A model generated the notes under the pieces. The model saw only the letters and a list, made by a program, of their open reading frames with translations, was not told where the DNA came from and did no database searches. Source: Methylococcales bacterium (GTDB lineage: Bacteria; Pseudomonadota; Gammaproteobacteria; Methylococcales; Methylomonadaceae). From it: a DNA stretch of 64,000 nt. Shown here piece after piece: positions 1 through 9,328 of the stretch (its first letter is position 1; each line of letters opens with the position of its first letter). Location of the stretch: the NCBI GenBank assembly GCA_023145835.1, contig JAGLDH010000008.1, forward strand, positions 42,816 through 106,815, read 5' to 3'. Made by a program: the position numbers and the translations under genes.

Positions 1-188
1 GAAAAATCAGGTGCTTTATCATTGATTCTGATTAGTTGCATAATATTAAAACTCAGTTAATGTTTATAAGGGATAAATATTAGAAACTAGATTTGGAGTA
101 AAGCATCATTTTTTTTAAATATAAAAAAATATTAAAGACTAAATTTACGATTGGCTTTACTGAATACATTTAATTTGGAAGGAATAAC

Positions 189-374
189 ATGGGAGAAGTT
201 GTTCAATTAAAAAGGAAAAAGGTCTTAGATAAGCATAAAGGGAATACTCTGTGCAGAAGTGGGTTTCATAGGTGGATGATTATAAAAAAACAGCAGTTTG
301 ATGTAAAACAGGGGAAGTTAATCACTGTTTATCAATGTACTCGCTGCCAAAAAACTAAAAACAGACTATTGTAA
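189..374 (+). CDS. Small zinc-ribbon-like protein
   Basis: Unrecognised 61-residue basic protein. It has Cys22 and His27 near the middle and a Cys50-x2-Cys53 knuckle near the C-terminus, with Trp29 between them. This fits a small zinc-binding ribbon, though no specific family is claimed. A clear Shine-Dalgarno stretch (GGAAGGAA) precedes the ATG at a good distance, which supports real translation. The ZapE-like ATPase gene begins 4 bases after its stop, so the two are probably co-transcribed. Function is unknown; nucleic-acid binding is only a guess from the basic, zinc-ribbon character. Confidence 0.6.
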   Translation: MGEVVQLKRKKVLDKHKGNTLCRSGFHRWMIIKKQQFDVKQGKLITVYQCTRCQKTKNRLL

Positions 375-378
375 ATAC

Positions 379-1518
379 ATGTTTGATTATTTATTAAAGC
401 AGTCGAAGCAATCTTTTAATCATTCGCAATTAGGAAGTGATTTATTAGATAAGAAATACAAAGAATTAGTTGTTAAGCATCATATTCAGCATGATGATGA
501 GCAAATCAAAGTATTAGGGCACCTACAACATCTTCTCGATAATATTTCTGAAATAGTCAATACTGAGCCCCCCTCTGTTTTTAATCGACTACTATCTAAA
601 TCGTCAAAAACAACAAAAAGCTTATATATTTATGGTGATGTAGGGCGAGGAAAATCAATGTTGATGGATGTGTTTTTTGAAGCATGTCCCTTTGAATTAA
701 AGCGCAGGGTTCATTTTCATTCGTTTATGCAAGAAATAAATTCCTATATGCATCAGTGGCGAAAAAAAAATGAAGGAGACCCTCTTCCATCATTAGCAAA
801 AAAGATAAGGCAAGAAACTTTGCTTTTCTGTTTTGATGAGTTTCATGTGACAGATATTGCAGATGCAATGCTGCTTTCTAGGCTGTTTTCTCGTTTGTTA
901 AAATTAGGTGTAATTTTTGTAGCAACTTCAAATCAACACCCTGATGATTTATACAAAAATGGATTACAAAGAGAGTTATTTTTACCCTTTATAGAATTGA
1001 TAAAACAATCGGCGGTGATATTAGAGCTTCTTGCGAAAGAGGACTATAGACTTTCATATTTTAAATCGATAAAAACTGGATTTTATTTAACATCTGAAGA
1101 TGATGATGGAAGCTGTTTTTTACATAAAAAGTTTAATGAACTGACTAATAATGGTAGTACGGAAGTAACCGTATTAGTTGTCAATGGTCGAGAGGTAAGA
1201 TTTACAAAGGTACATGGGGACATTTTGTTTTCTTCATTTGGCGAATTATGCGCCAGAAATCTAGGGCCAGCTGATTATTTAGAGATAGCCAAGGAATTTA
1301 AAATAATTTTTATAGCCAATATTCCTTCTTTTTCTTCAGAAATAAAGGACAAAATCAAAAGGTTTGTTACTTTAATAGATGCTTTATATGAACAAAAAAT
1401 AAAAGTGATTTGTACAATAGCAATCGTTGTAGAGGATCTATACTTGGAAGGTTTTGATTTTAAAAGAACGCGATCTCGGTTAATTGAAATGCAATCAGAG
1501 CGATATTATTCAATGTAG
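379..1518 (+). CDS. zapE: ZapE/AFG1-like ATPase
   Basis: P-loop ATPase of the AFG1/ZapE family, which in E. coli acts at the FtsZ ring under stress. The Walker A motif GDVGRGKS lies near residues 85-93, followed by the family stretch HFHSFMQEIN. Walker B (FCFDEFHVTDIADAMLLSRL) is around residues 150-170, and the sensor-like ATSNQHPDDLYKNGLQR follows. At 379 residues it matches the usual length. The start lies just after the zinc-ribbon gene without its own strong ribosome site, so translational coupling is likely. The C-terminal third diverges more than the core. Confident on family, less so on a strict ZapE role. Confidence 0.85.
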   Translation: MFDYLLKQSKQSFNHSQLGSDLLDKKYKELVVKHHIQHDDEQIKVLGHLQHLLDNISEIVNTEPPSVFNRLLSKSSKTTKSLYIYGDVGRGKSMLMDVFFEACPFELKRRVHFHSFMQEINSYMHQWRKKNEGDPLPSLAKKIRQETLLFCFDEFHVTDIADAMLLSRLFSRLLKLGVIFVATSNQHPDDLYKNGLQRELFLPFIELIKQSAVILELLAKEDYRLSYFKSIKTGFYLTSEDDDGSCFLHKKFNELTNNGSTEVTVLVVNGREVRFTKVHGDILFSSFGELCARNLGPADYLEIAKEFKIIFIANIPSFSSEIKDKIKRFVTLIDALYEQKIKVICTIAIVVEDLYLEGFDFKRTRSRLIEMQSERYYSM

Positions 1519-1591
1519 GCTTCCTTTTTATGTTTTATAGAGAACTATGGTTATAATGAATCTTTGATAATTTTTGTGAAGGAATATAATA

Positions 1592-2284
1592 ATGAATACA
1601 CAACAAATTTTAGAAGCATTACTAAATTCAGGAAAAGATTTGGTCGAAAAAGGGAAGACTTTAGCTGAAGCTAAATTAAATATTCCAGATGACCCTGATA
1701 AACGAAAAGCTATGATGGATGGAGCGAGTAAAGGTGCTTTAGCTGCTGGTGCTCTAGCTGTCTTATTAGGAACTAATGCAGGTCGTAAGGTAACAGGTAC
1801 GACACTTAAATTAGGAAGTCTTGCTGCAATTGGTGGCGTAGCATATAAAGCATTTGAAAACTGGCAGAAGAAACAAACAAATCAAACGATGGAACATGCA
1901 GGAGAAACAGCTGACCAGTTATCAGATGAGGAAGCAAGTGAAAAAAGAAGCCGAATTTTATTAAAAGCAATGATTGCTTCGGCAAAAGCTGATGGACATA
2001 TTGATGAACAAGAAAAGAATATAATTTCTCAATATGCTGAAAAACTTGGATTAGATATCTCAGTTGCAAATTTCATTAACAATGAATTAACAACGGCTTT
2101 GGATGCTAATGATGTCGCTGCTGAGGCTGATTCTCCTGAAGCGGCTGCAGAGCTTTATTTAGTGTCTAGAATGACGCTTAATTTAGATAATGATAAAGAA
2201 CGTAAATATCTTGATCAGTTAGCTCAAGCGTTAGGGTTAGCTCCTGATTTAATTATTGAATTGGAACAACAAGTAACTGCCTGA
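1592..2284 (+). CDS. DUF533 / TerB-like membrane-associated protein (YebE-like)
   Basis: 230 residues. The N-terminal part ends in a Gly/Ala-rich hydrophobic stretch (about residues 47-85) that may associate with the membrane. A linker follows, then an alpha-helical TerB-like domain (about 115-228) with the typical ILLKAMIASAKADGHIDEQE helix carrying acidic residues. This architecture is that of the DUF533 family (E. coli YebE), whose function is not established. GAAGGAA precedes the start. The gene is followed by a strong hairpin terminator, so it probably forms its own unit or ends the upstream one. Confidence 0.8.
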   Translation: MNTQQILEALLNSGKDLVEKGKTLAEAKLNIPDDPDKRKAMMDGASKGALAAGALAVLLGTNAGRKVTGTTLKLGSLAAIGGVAYKAFENWQKKQTNQTMEHAGETADQLSDEEASEKRSRILLKAMIASAKADGHIDEQEKNIISQYAEKLGLDISVANFINNELTTALDANDVAAEADSPEAAAELYLVSRMTLNLDNDKERKYLDQLAQALGLAPDLIIELEQQVTA

Positions 2285-2318
2285 TTTTAACTTGTTGTTC
2301 TGATACACTTCTTTTGTA

Positions 2319-2347
2319 GAGCGGACTTTAGTTCGCTCTTTTTTTAT
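2319..2347 (+). terminator. Rho-independent terminator after the DUF533 gene
   Basis: An 8-bp stem (GAGCGGAC paired with GTTCGCTC, one G-U pair) with a four-base loop is followed by eight or more T residues. It lies 35 bases past the DUF533 stop on the same strand. Confidence 0.85.
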
Positions 2348-2420
2348 CAAAACAATTTTACTTTTTTGGCTAAAATAAAATCCTGTAAAGTTATTTTGTT
2401 TGAAAGTACTGGTTAAGTGA

Positions 2421-4226
2421 ATGAATAATAATTATTGGCAACATGGTTTAATAGGCGAAGTTGTTTCTAATGTAAATCAGAGCTGCCATATTGTTAACTT
2501 ATATACTGGGCAAGCTTATGATATTTATACTGAAATTGAGAATCTAAATATATCTACAGGACAAATTATACAGTTTATTTTGGTTGAAGATATCCCAAAA
2601 GAAATCACCTTACTCGCTTCAAGTGGAAGTGCTCAGGCACAATTGTATAAAATTGTTGCAGAGAAAAAACTAATGCCGTTTTTTTCATCATCCATTCAAG
2701 CTGAAGTAGAAGAAATTCTAATTGATACTGGGATTGATGACCCTATATTAGATAACCAAGAGATGTTGGCTTTTTGTACGATTGATGGTGCAGATACTCT
2801 AGATCTTGATCAGGCATTACACGTAGAAAAAACACAGACTGGATATAAAGTTAGGTATGCAATAGCGGATGCAGCATATTATATAAAACCAGGATCTGCA
2901 TTATTTGAAGAAGCATTAAAACGAGGAACAAGTTATTATTTACCTGGATTAATGATTCCCATGTTACCTCGAAAACTATGCGTGGATGTGATTTCATTAA
3001 ACGAAAATGTATCTCGAAGAGCGGTTGTCTTTGAAATCATTTTGGATTTCAACGGACATCATATAAAAACTAATATTGTTCGAGCAAGGATAAAAAGCTG
3101 TGGCAAACTTTCTTTTAAGGAAGTAGAAAATTTTTTTGAAAGACCCGCTGAATCGATAAGGAATGATAAACAATTGGCAACAAGTCTTACCTTGTTTAAA
3201 GAAGTTGGACTTCTGAGATTAAAGCTTGCAGAAGAGAGAAATATAGCGCGTTTCCATCGGACAGAGGTAAATATTAAGCTAGGCAAAGATGGATTGGTTT
3301 TTAATCTATTAGACAATGTTAGAAATGATGTTGAGCTGTATAACGAACAATTTTCTTTACTTTGTAATATTGCTGGAGCCCAATTATTAGCTGAAAAAGA
3401 TGAATCATTTACTAAGTTCATTCAGCCAATTTATAAAGTACATCCCCCACCAGATAGTGACAAGTTAAAACAATTTGAAGATTCAATTAAACAACTAATT
3501 CAAGTGCATGGGTTAGATGCTAAATGTTGGCATTGGCATAATAGTGGAGATGTAACCTTATCTGAATACTTAAAAAAACTTCCAGAAATCGGAGCAGAAA
3601 GTAGAATCACACAAGCGATTCATAGACAAGCATTATTAATGAATAATCGATCTTCATTTTCTGAAAAACCAGGGAGACATTTTGGGGTAGGAGCTGATGT
3701 TTATGCTAGGTTTTCCGCTCCTATGAGAGAAATTGTGGGGGTTTTTTTACATAAGGAACTTATGGAAAAAATTGTCGGTTGTGATTCACAGTGCTCTGAT
3801 AAGCAAGATAAAATACTTAGGACGCAAATAATTCAAGAAGCTAATCGAGCAAAAAATATTCAACGTCAATTAACCAATGAAGCTAACTTGTTGGTTATAG
3901 ATCAGATCTTTACTGCTGATTATGAGCGTTCAAAAGAGAGTGTTCCATTACATACAGGAACAGTAATAGGGTTAGGACGAGATAAACTCTATATTTTACT
4001 TGATGATATTTCGATTGAAATAAAACTATACATTCGTCCATTAGAAGTTCTTTGGAAAGTTCCTCTTAAAATAGACAGTGATCAATTGTCGTTAATTAAT
4101 AGTGATAGTCAAGAAAGAATAGTGAGTCTGGGTGATGAAGTAGAAATATCTGTTATTGACAAAGACCAAGGTAAACATCGTTGGATTTTTCAATTAATTA
4201 ATAAAGAGCCGTTTGCTCGAAATTAA
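2421..4226 (+). CDS. RNase II/RNB-family 3'-5' exoribonuclease
   Basis: 601-residue ribonuclease of the RNB superfamily, acting in RNA turnover. The catalytic signature is near residues 120-133 (TIDGADTLDLDQALH). It is followed by the conserved IADAAYYIKPGS and SYYLPGLMIPMLPRKLC blocks and, further on, FSAPMREIVG. The C-terminal about 80 residues look like an S1-type OB fold. Relative to the E. coli RNase II signature, the last Asp of the metal-binding quartet is Gln. That variant may be normal for this subfamily of short RNB proteins. It is not adjacent to other RNA-processing genes. The DUF389 gene follows 9 bases later. Confidence 0.85.
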   Translation: MNNNYWQHGLIGEVVSNVNQSCHIVNLYTGQAYDIYTEIENLNISTGQIIQFILVEDIPKEITLLASSGSAQAQLYKIVAEKKLMPFFSSSIQAEVEEILIDTGIDDPILDNQEMLAFCTIDGADTLDLDQALHVEKTQTGYKVRYAIADAAYYIKPGSALFEEALKRGTSYYLPGLMIPMLPRKLCVDVISLNENVSRRAVVFEIILDFNGHHIKTNIVRARIKSCGKLSFKEVENFFERPAESIRNDKQLATSLTLFKEVGLLRLKLAEERNIARFHRTEVNIKLGKDGLVFNLLDNVRNDVELYNEQFSLLCNIAGAQLLAEKDESFTKFIQPIYKVHPPPDSDKLKQFEDSIKQLIQVHGLDAKCWHWHNSGDVTLSEYLKKLPEIGAESRITQAIHRQALLMNNRSSFSEKPGRHFGVGADVYARFSAPMREIVGVFLHKELMEKIVGCDSQCSDKQDKILRTQIIQEANRAKNIQRQLTNEANLLVIDQIFTADYERSKESVPLHTGTVIGLGRDKLYILLDDISIEIKLYIRPLEVLWKVPLKIDSDQLSLINSDSQERIVSLGDEVEISVIDKDQGKHRWIFQLINKEPFARN

Positions 4227-4235
4227 ATAGACATT

Positions 4236-6161
4236 ATGAGTGAGTCCACAAAAATTTATCTTATCTATTCACCTGCCGTGGAAGATCGGCTAGAATTAGT
4301 GATCCAGCATGAGTTAATTGTTGAACAAAATATTAACGTTAGAAATGTAAAGCTGTCAGAAATGTCTTCTATACATATTCATGATGGATTAAATCATGCT
4401 TTGTTATGGGTTGAGCAAAAAGATTATCCTCAAGCACTACAGATTGCTTATCAGAAAAAAATGTCACTTGGTTTTTTACCTGTTACAGGGGATAAGCTGT
4501 CACAATTCTTGAAAAATTTAGATTTACCAGAAAAATTTAATGATTGTTTAGAAGAGGCTCTACATGAAAAACCTTTTCCTATGGATTTGATTGAATGTAA
4601 TGGCGAAATTGTTATCAATGGCGTTAATTTAGAAAATCAAACTACAATGTCGGAATTTGTTGGTGACAGTAATGACTGTACTGGTATTAACAAAATAAAA
4701 TTTCAGTTTACACGTTTTTTTCATGCATTTTCTTTAACACCTCATCCAGTGACCATTGTTACAGGCAAAGAAAAAAAACTAACAACAGCTATTACTGGCA
4801 TGGTATTGCTGGATTTCCACAAAAAAGGCGCGTTATTAAATCAGTTTAAAGAGTCAATCTCATTAAGGGATAGACGTATATCTGTGGTGTTCTTTGCACC
4901 TCAATCTATTTTGTCGTACTTACATTTATCTTTTTCTGGTTTTTTATCAACTAAAAAGCAAAACTTGTTTCAACAACTGGGCTATATCCGAACAGAGTCA
5001 TTAATGATTCAAACATCGGTTGATACTCATTATTTAGTTAACAATAAACCTTTAACAACGCGGGAGTTACATCTTAAAACATTAAGTGATGGGCTTTTTG
5101 TTAATGCTGGAGAGGCATTTAGAAAAAGACAAGAATTTAGTGATGACAAAGAAAATATTAGTTGTGATTATTTACCACAACAAGAAGATAGGGTTAAATA
5201 TTTAAGTGGGACGCTACCTTTTTTTCCTCATGCAGTGGAGACAGATTTTAAAGAGCTGTTTCTGACTTTAAAAGAGAGTGCTAACATGAGTGGTACCTAC
5301 ATTTTGTTAATGGTACTGAGTTCATTGTTGGCTACATTAGGTCTGTTTTTAAATAGTCCTTCTGTCGTTATTGGCGCAATGGTTTTAGCGCCCTTGATGT
5401 CGCCCATTATTTCTGGGTCGATGGGGATGCTACGTTCTGATTTAGAATTAAGTAGGAAAGCATTTTCTACTTTATTTATAGGAATGATGACGGCACTATC
5501 ATTGTCTGCTTTAATGGCTTATATTTTACCTTTTCAAGATCTGACGAATGAAATTGAAGGCCGCTTACATCCGTCAACTTTAGATTTGTTGGTTGCTGTA
5601 TTGTCGGGTGTCGCAGGTGCTTTTGCTAATGCAAATGAGAATATAGCTAAAAGTTTACCCGGTGTCGCCATAGCGGTGGCATTAGTGCCTCCTCTTTGTG
5701 TTTCAGGGATAGGGATAGGCTGGTTAAATTATGAAGTTTTTTACGGGGCTATGTTACTTTTTTTAACCAACTTAACGGGCATCATCATGGCTGCTGGATT
5801 GTCATTTATGGTCATGGGGTTTGCTCCATTTTCTAGAGCCAAGAAAGGTATTATGATTTCGGTTTTTTTAGTTGCTATGATTTCTGTCCCATTATTTCTT
5901 TCTTTTGAAAATATGCAGAAAATGGCAGAAGTCAAAAAGCAGCTACATAGCCAAAATTATGAGATTTCAGGGCACACTTTACAATTAAGGAATATAAAGC
6001 TGCGTGCAGGAACTCCTTTAAGAGTCAGTGCTGATTTATTAAGTACGCAAATGCTTGATGCTAAGTTATTGAGCCAGTTTGAACAACAGTTGTCAATTCA
6101 GTTGAAGCAGCCCGTTAAAGTCAATTTTTCGGTTCATATGATTACTGAGCGCTATTTATAG
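4236..6161 (+). CDS. DUF389 (TIGR00341-type) membrane protein with lipid-kinase-like N-terminal half
   Basis: 641 residues in two parts. The C-terminal part (from about residue 350) is the DUF389 membrane domain: many hydrophobic helices, beginning TYILLMVLSSLLATLGLFL, with the conserved SPSVVIGAMVLAPLMSPI segment. The N-terminal 300 residues resemble a diacylglycerol-kinase-like fold: GFLPVTGDKLSQFLKNLDLP resembles the kinase loop after the catalytic motif, and DLIECNGEIVINGVNL resembles its second domain. The canonical GGDGT catalytic motif is not visible, so this half may be regulatory or inactive. DUF389 transport function is not established. It follows the RNB gene by 9 bases, probably in one transcript. 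Confidence 0.8.
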   Translation: MSESTKIYLIYSPAVEDRLELVIQHELIVEQNINVRNVKLSEMSSIHIHDGLNHALLWVEQKDYPQALQIAYQKKMSLGFLPVTGDKLSQFLKNLDLPEKFNDCLEEALHEKPFPMDLIECNGEIVINGVNLENQTTMSEFVGDSNDCTGINKIKFQFTRFFHAFSLTPHPVTIVTGKEKKLTTAITGMVLLDFHKKGALLNQFKESISLRDRRISVVFFAPQSILSYLHLSFSGFLSTKKQNLFQQLGYIRTESLMIQTSVDTHYLVNNKPLTTRELHLKTLSDGLFVNAGEAFRKRQEFSDDKENISCDYLPQQEDRVKYLSGTLPFFPHAVETDFKELFLTLKESANMSGTYILLMVLSSLLATLGLFLNSPSVVIGAMVLAPLMSPIISGSMGMLRSDLELSRKAFSTLFIGMMTALSLSALMAYILPFQDLTNEIEGRLHPSTLDLLVAVLSGVAGAFANANENIAKSLPGVAIAVALVPPLCVSGIGIGWLNYEVFYGAMLLFLTNLTGIIMAAGLSFMVMGFAPFSRAKKGIMISVFLVAMISVPLFLSFENMQKMAEVKKQLHSQNYEISGHTLQLRNIKLRAGTPLRVSADLLSTQMLDAKLLSQFEQQLSIQLKQPVKVNFSVHMITERYL

Positions 6162-6174
6162 TTTTGTTAAAAAA

Positions 6175-6213
6175 GATGAACTTACTATTATGTTAGATAA
6201 TAGTAAATTCATC
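6175..6213 (-). terminator. Terminator between convergent genes
   Basis: A 16-bp stem with one mismatch (GATGAA-TTACTATTA on one arm) surrounds a 7-base loop. Read on the minus strand it is followed by six T, just past the stop of the minus-strand gene at 6225, so it mainly terminates that gene. The DUF389 gene ends 14 bases to the left. Confidence 0.8.
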
Positions 6214-6224
6214 GTTGTGAAAGA

Positions 6225-6905
6225 TTATTGCTTGGTCAATGTCCAGGTTCCAGTATCATTTAAGGCTGGCCATTGATAAGAGCCGCTAAAAGTTTTATTG
6301 TCGTTGGAAATAGTGCCATTAAAGCTGATCTCAGATGCAAAGTCTAATAATTCAATAACTAATACAACATTGTTTCCATTTATCTGCCCTGTCAAATTAC
6401 CACTAATAGAACCTAGCATACTATCAATGAATATCTCCCCTGTTAACTGGTTTCCATTTTGCGTGAAATCACCTGATAATGGAGCATTAAAGTTAGTTGA
6501 TATATTGCTAGTGGTTGAGCCTATGTAATCTCCAGTAAAAAGCTCTGGTTTTTCTTCTTCTGCAGCTAATATGGACCAAATGCCATCAGCACCTAATAAT
6601 AATTTGACATTATTATAGTTAGTGCTGTTATTGACAGTAACTGTAGGGAAAAAAACTATGCCAGTTAATGAATCATAATTTGAGACGCTTGCTGAACTAT
6701 TGTTTATCGTATTGTTTTCAGGTTCTGCAGCCAATATTGACCATATTTTATTTGCGTTTAATAACAATTGGACATTGTTATATGCAACGTTGTTGTCAAC
6801 AGTGACTCTAGGGAAAAAAACAATGCTGCTTGCTACATCATAATTAGGGTTTGCTGCAAAGACACAGTTAGATATAAAGATTAATAGGATAAAAATTTTT
6901 TTCAT
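6225..6905 (-). CDS. Secreted protein with internal duplication
   Basis: Unrecognised 226-residue exported protein. The chosen start is the second ATG (MKKIF), which has GGA about 8 bases upstream; a further ATG lies at 6917. A classical signal peptide ends at about VFA. The mature part carries two copies of a roughly 45-residue unit (pattern YD..IVFFP.VTV.N...YNNV.LLL.A..IWSILAAE). A C-terminal beta-rich domain follows, with Asn- and Gly-rich strands ending in SGSYQWPALNDTGTWTLTKQ, which resembles lipocalin-like or DUF-type beta barrels in secreted proteins. Function is unknown. It has its own terminator and no same-strand neighbours. Confidence 0.7.
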   Translation of the reverse strand: MKKIFILLIFISNCVFAANPNYDVASSIVFFPRVTVDNNVAYNNVQLLLNANKIWSILAAEPENNTINNSSASVSNYDSLTGIVFFPTVTVNNSTNYNNVKLLLGADGIWSILAAEEEKPELFTGDYIGSTTSNISTNFNAPLSGDFTQNGNQLTGEIFIDSMLGSISGNLTGQINGNNVVLVIELLDFASEISFNGTISNDNKTFSGSYQWPALNDTGTWTLTKQ

Positions 6906-7008
6906 TTTATATTCCATGTTCAGAGGTGTATATGGAAAGTTAGTCTAAATTAGTAATAAAACAAGTTACTATTCTTGATTTTACAGGGAAACTGAGCTTA
7001 AAAATATA

Positions 7009-7214
7009 CCTGATGAGAAAGAATCTTCAGCCAAAATATATTCCACTAATAAATAAGACCTAATAGTTTCCGACCATAACCTACAAAAGGCTTTCTAGCT
7101 TATGAACCCTCTCGAAATTCCATTTTCCTCGTTGGCTAGGTATTCCACTGTTTCATCGCTGAAATTGATTTATAGAGAGTTCTCCGTGTTTGGCTGAAGA
7201 TTCTTTTAATCAGT
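7009..7214. mobile_element. MITE family A, copy 1
   Basis: A 206-bp non-coding element with long imperfect terminal inverted repeats. The outer end begins CCTGATgAg and the perfect inner part is GAATCTTCAGCCAAA, repeated inverted at the right end. It is flanked by an 8-bp direct repeat AAAATATA (7001-7008 and 7215-7222), a target-site duplication. A second copy about 85-90% alike by eye lies at 38490-38696. It sits between a secreted-protein gene and yrbG, and no coding capacity is visible. Confidence 0.85.
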
Positions 7215-7370
7215 AAAATATATGTAAATAGAAGGCAGTTTGATTGATTTTTATCTTGGAGCTATGAAATGTATTAAAGAATCATAAAATTAAAGAAAAA
7301 GGCTTTTGGTGGGGGTTGAATAAAGATGGCATAATAAGCATAATCAAATCATTATATTTACAAATACTAT

Positions 7371-8348
7371 ATGTTGTTCAATATTGTTGCTTTAGTTGTC
7401 GGACTGGTCGTATTAGTTATTTCGGCAGATAAATTCATCACTGGTACTGTCACGATTGCAAGAAAGTTAGGAATATCACCCTTGTTAATAGGGTTAACGA
7501 TTGTTGGGTTAGGAACATCTGCGCCAGAAATATTGGTTTCTGCCATTGCATCTTGGCAAGGAAATACAGGTTTAGCAGTGGGTAATGCATTAGGGTCAAA
7601 TATCGCTAATGTTGGGTTGATTCTTGGGTGTACAGCCCTTATATCTCCATTAGCATTTAAGTCAGAATTACTTAGACGAGAATTACCTATTTTAATAGTT
7701 GTTAGTTTTATTTGTTATTTTTTAGCTTTTGATGGATTAACTAAAGTTGACGGTATTATTATGTTAATGATGCTTGCAGCTTTTTTAAGTTGGTTAATTC
7801 ATTCTGCCAGACAAGATCAGAAAAAAAAATCTTTACATGATCCATTGGCAGAGGAGTTGATCAATGAAATGCCCGTAGATGTTTCTGAGAAAAAAGCATG
7901 GATATATTTTTCTGCTGGGTTAATAGGATTATTAGTAAGTTCAAGGCTCTTAGTTTGGGCAGCTGTTAATATTGCTGAATATTATGGAGTGAGTGATTTG
8001 GTGATTGGACTAACTATCGTTGCATTAGGTACTAGTTTGCCAGAGTTAGCTGCATCTATTAGTAGTGTATTAAAAAATGAGGATGAGCTCGCTGTAGGTA
8101 ATGTTATTGGGTCTAATATGTACAATCTATTGGCAGTCTTTTCATTACCTGGGTTAATAGCGCCTGGCCCAGTTGCTGAAACTGTTCTAAATCGTGATTT
8201 CCCTGTTATGTTGGGCTTTACGGGTATTTTATTTATTTTAGGATATGGGTTGACAAAATCTGGACATATTAACCGCCTGGAAGGAGGAGGATTGTTACTG
8301 GGATATTTTGTCTACCAGTGGATAGTCTATCAAAGTGCAACCCTTTAA
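7371..8348 (+). CDS. yrbG: YrbG-like calcium/sodium antiporter
   Basis: 325-residue inner-membrane cation exchanger of the CaCA superfamily. The two inverted alpha-repeats are clear: GLTIVGLGTSAPEILVSA near residue 41 and GLTIVALGTSLPELAAS near residue 212, each followed by the GNALGSNIAN / GNVIGSNMYN signatures. About ten hydrophobic helices are visible, with a charged cytoplasmic loop around residues 145-175. It opens the kds/lpt block, as in many gammaproteobacteria, and its stop codon overlaps the kdsD start (TAATG). Physiological substrate in this host is inferred from the family. Confidence 0.9.
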   Translation: MLFNIVALVVGLVVLVISADKFITGTVTIARKLGISPLLIGLTIVGLGTSAPEILVSAIASWQGNTGLAVGNALGSNIANVGLILGCTALISPLAFKSELLRRELPILIVVSFICYFLAFDGLTKVDGIIMLMMLAAFLSWLIHSARQDQKKKSLHDPLAEELINEMPVDVSEKKAWIYFSAGLIGLLVSSRLLVWAAVNIAEYYGVSDLVIGLTIVALGTSLPELAASISSVLKNEDELAVGNVIGSNMYNLLAVFSLPGLIAPGPVAETVLNRDFPVMLGFTGILFILGYGLTKSGHINRLEGGGLLLGYFVYQWIVYQSATL

Positions 8349-9328
8349 TGATGGATACTCAAGATCAAAACCTTATAGACTTAGGGTTAGCTGTCATAAA
8401 TACTGAGGCAAAAGCAGTGAGTGCATTAGAGCAAAAAATTAATCATGACTTTGTTCATGCATGCCACTTGATGCTTAATTGTAAAGGAAGAGTCATTGTG
8501 ACTGGGATGGGTAAGTCTGGTCATATTGCTGGAAAGATCGCAGCGACATTAGCAAGTACTGGGACACCTGCTTTTTTTGTTCACTCTGGTGAAGCGAGTC
8601 ATGGTGATTTAGGGATGATTACTTCTCAAGATGTTGTCTTGGCACTGTCTAATTCAGGGGAGACAGGAGAGGTATTAACAATTTTGCCTATTATTAAACG
8701 GATAGATGTTCCTTTTATTGCGATGACAGGAAACCCTGAATCAGCATTGGCAAAGTTTTCAACTGTACACCTTGATGTTGCTGTAGAGCAGGAAGCCTGC
8801 CCTTTAGGGCTTGCCCCTACATCAAGCACAACTGCAGCTTTAGTAATGGGAGATGCATTAGCCGTTTCTTTGTTGGAAACAAAAGGTTTTACTCGAGATG
8901 ATTTTGCACTGTCTCATCCTGGTGGTAGTTTAGGTAAACGTTTATTGTTAATGGTCAATGATGTAATGCACTCTGGAAGAGACGTTCCTTCTGTATTTAA
9001 AAATGCTTTGGTAAGTGATGCTTTGTTAGAAATGACAGAAAAAAAACTAGGGATGACAGCTGTTATTAATCAAGAAAATCAGGTTGTTGGTATGTTTACA
9101 GATGGTGATTTAAGACGAATGATAGGAAAAAATCTTGATATTCATAAAACCAAAATAGCAGATGTGATGACTTCTAATTGCATGGTTATTAAAGCTGATA
9201 TTCTAGCTGCTGAAGCCATGAAAGTAATGCAACAGAAAAGAATTAATGCTCTTTTGATTGTTGATGAACAAAATAAATTATCTGGAGCTTTGAATATGCA
9301 TGACTTAATACGTGCTGGAATAGTGTAG
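8348..9328 (+). CDS. kdsD: D-arabinose-5-phosphate isomerase KdsD
   Basis: Interconverts ribulose-5-phosphate and arabinose-5-phosphate, the first step toward Kdo for lipopolysaccharide. An N-terminal SIS domain (about residues 35-170; motifs GMGKSGHIAGKIAATLASTG and SNSGETGEV) is followed by two CBS domains (about 200-325). I chose the ATG at 8348 that overlaps the yrbG stop; the ATG at 8351 is equally possible. A longer in-frame start at 8318 would lie inside yrbG. It is coupled to kdsC, which starts immediately after its stop. Confidence 0.95.
   Translation: MMDTQDQNLIDLGLAVINTEAKAVSALEQKINHDFVHACHLMLNCKGRVIVTGMGKSGHIAGKIAATLASTGTPAFFVHSGEASHGDLGMITSQDVVLALSNSGETGEVLTILPIIKRIDVPFIAMTGNPESALAKFSTVHLDVAVEQEACPLGLAPTSSTTAALVMGDALAVSLLETKGFTRDDFALSHPGGSLGKRLLLMVNDVMHSGRDVPSVFKNALVSDALLEMTEKKLGMTAVINQENQVVGMFTDGDLRRMIGKNLDIHKTKIADVMTSNCMVIKADILAAEAMKVMQQKRINALLIVDEQNKLSGALNMHDLIRAGIV

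Noticed and set aside
3059..3421. Minus-strand frame of 120 codons inside the RNB gene
   Set aside because: Antisense shadow of conserved RNB coding sequence; no ribosome site or family resemblance.
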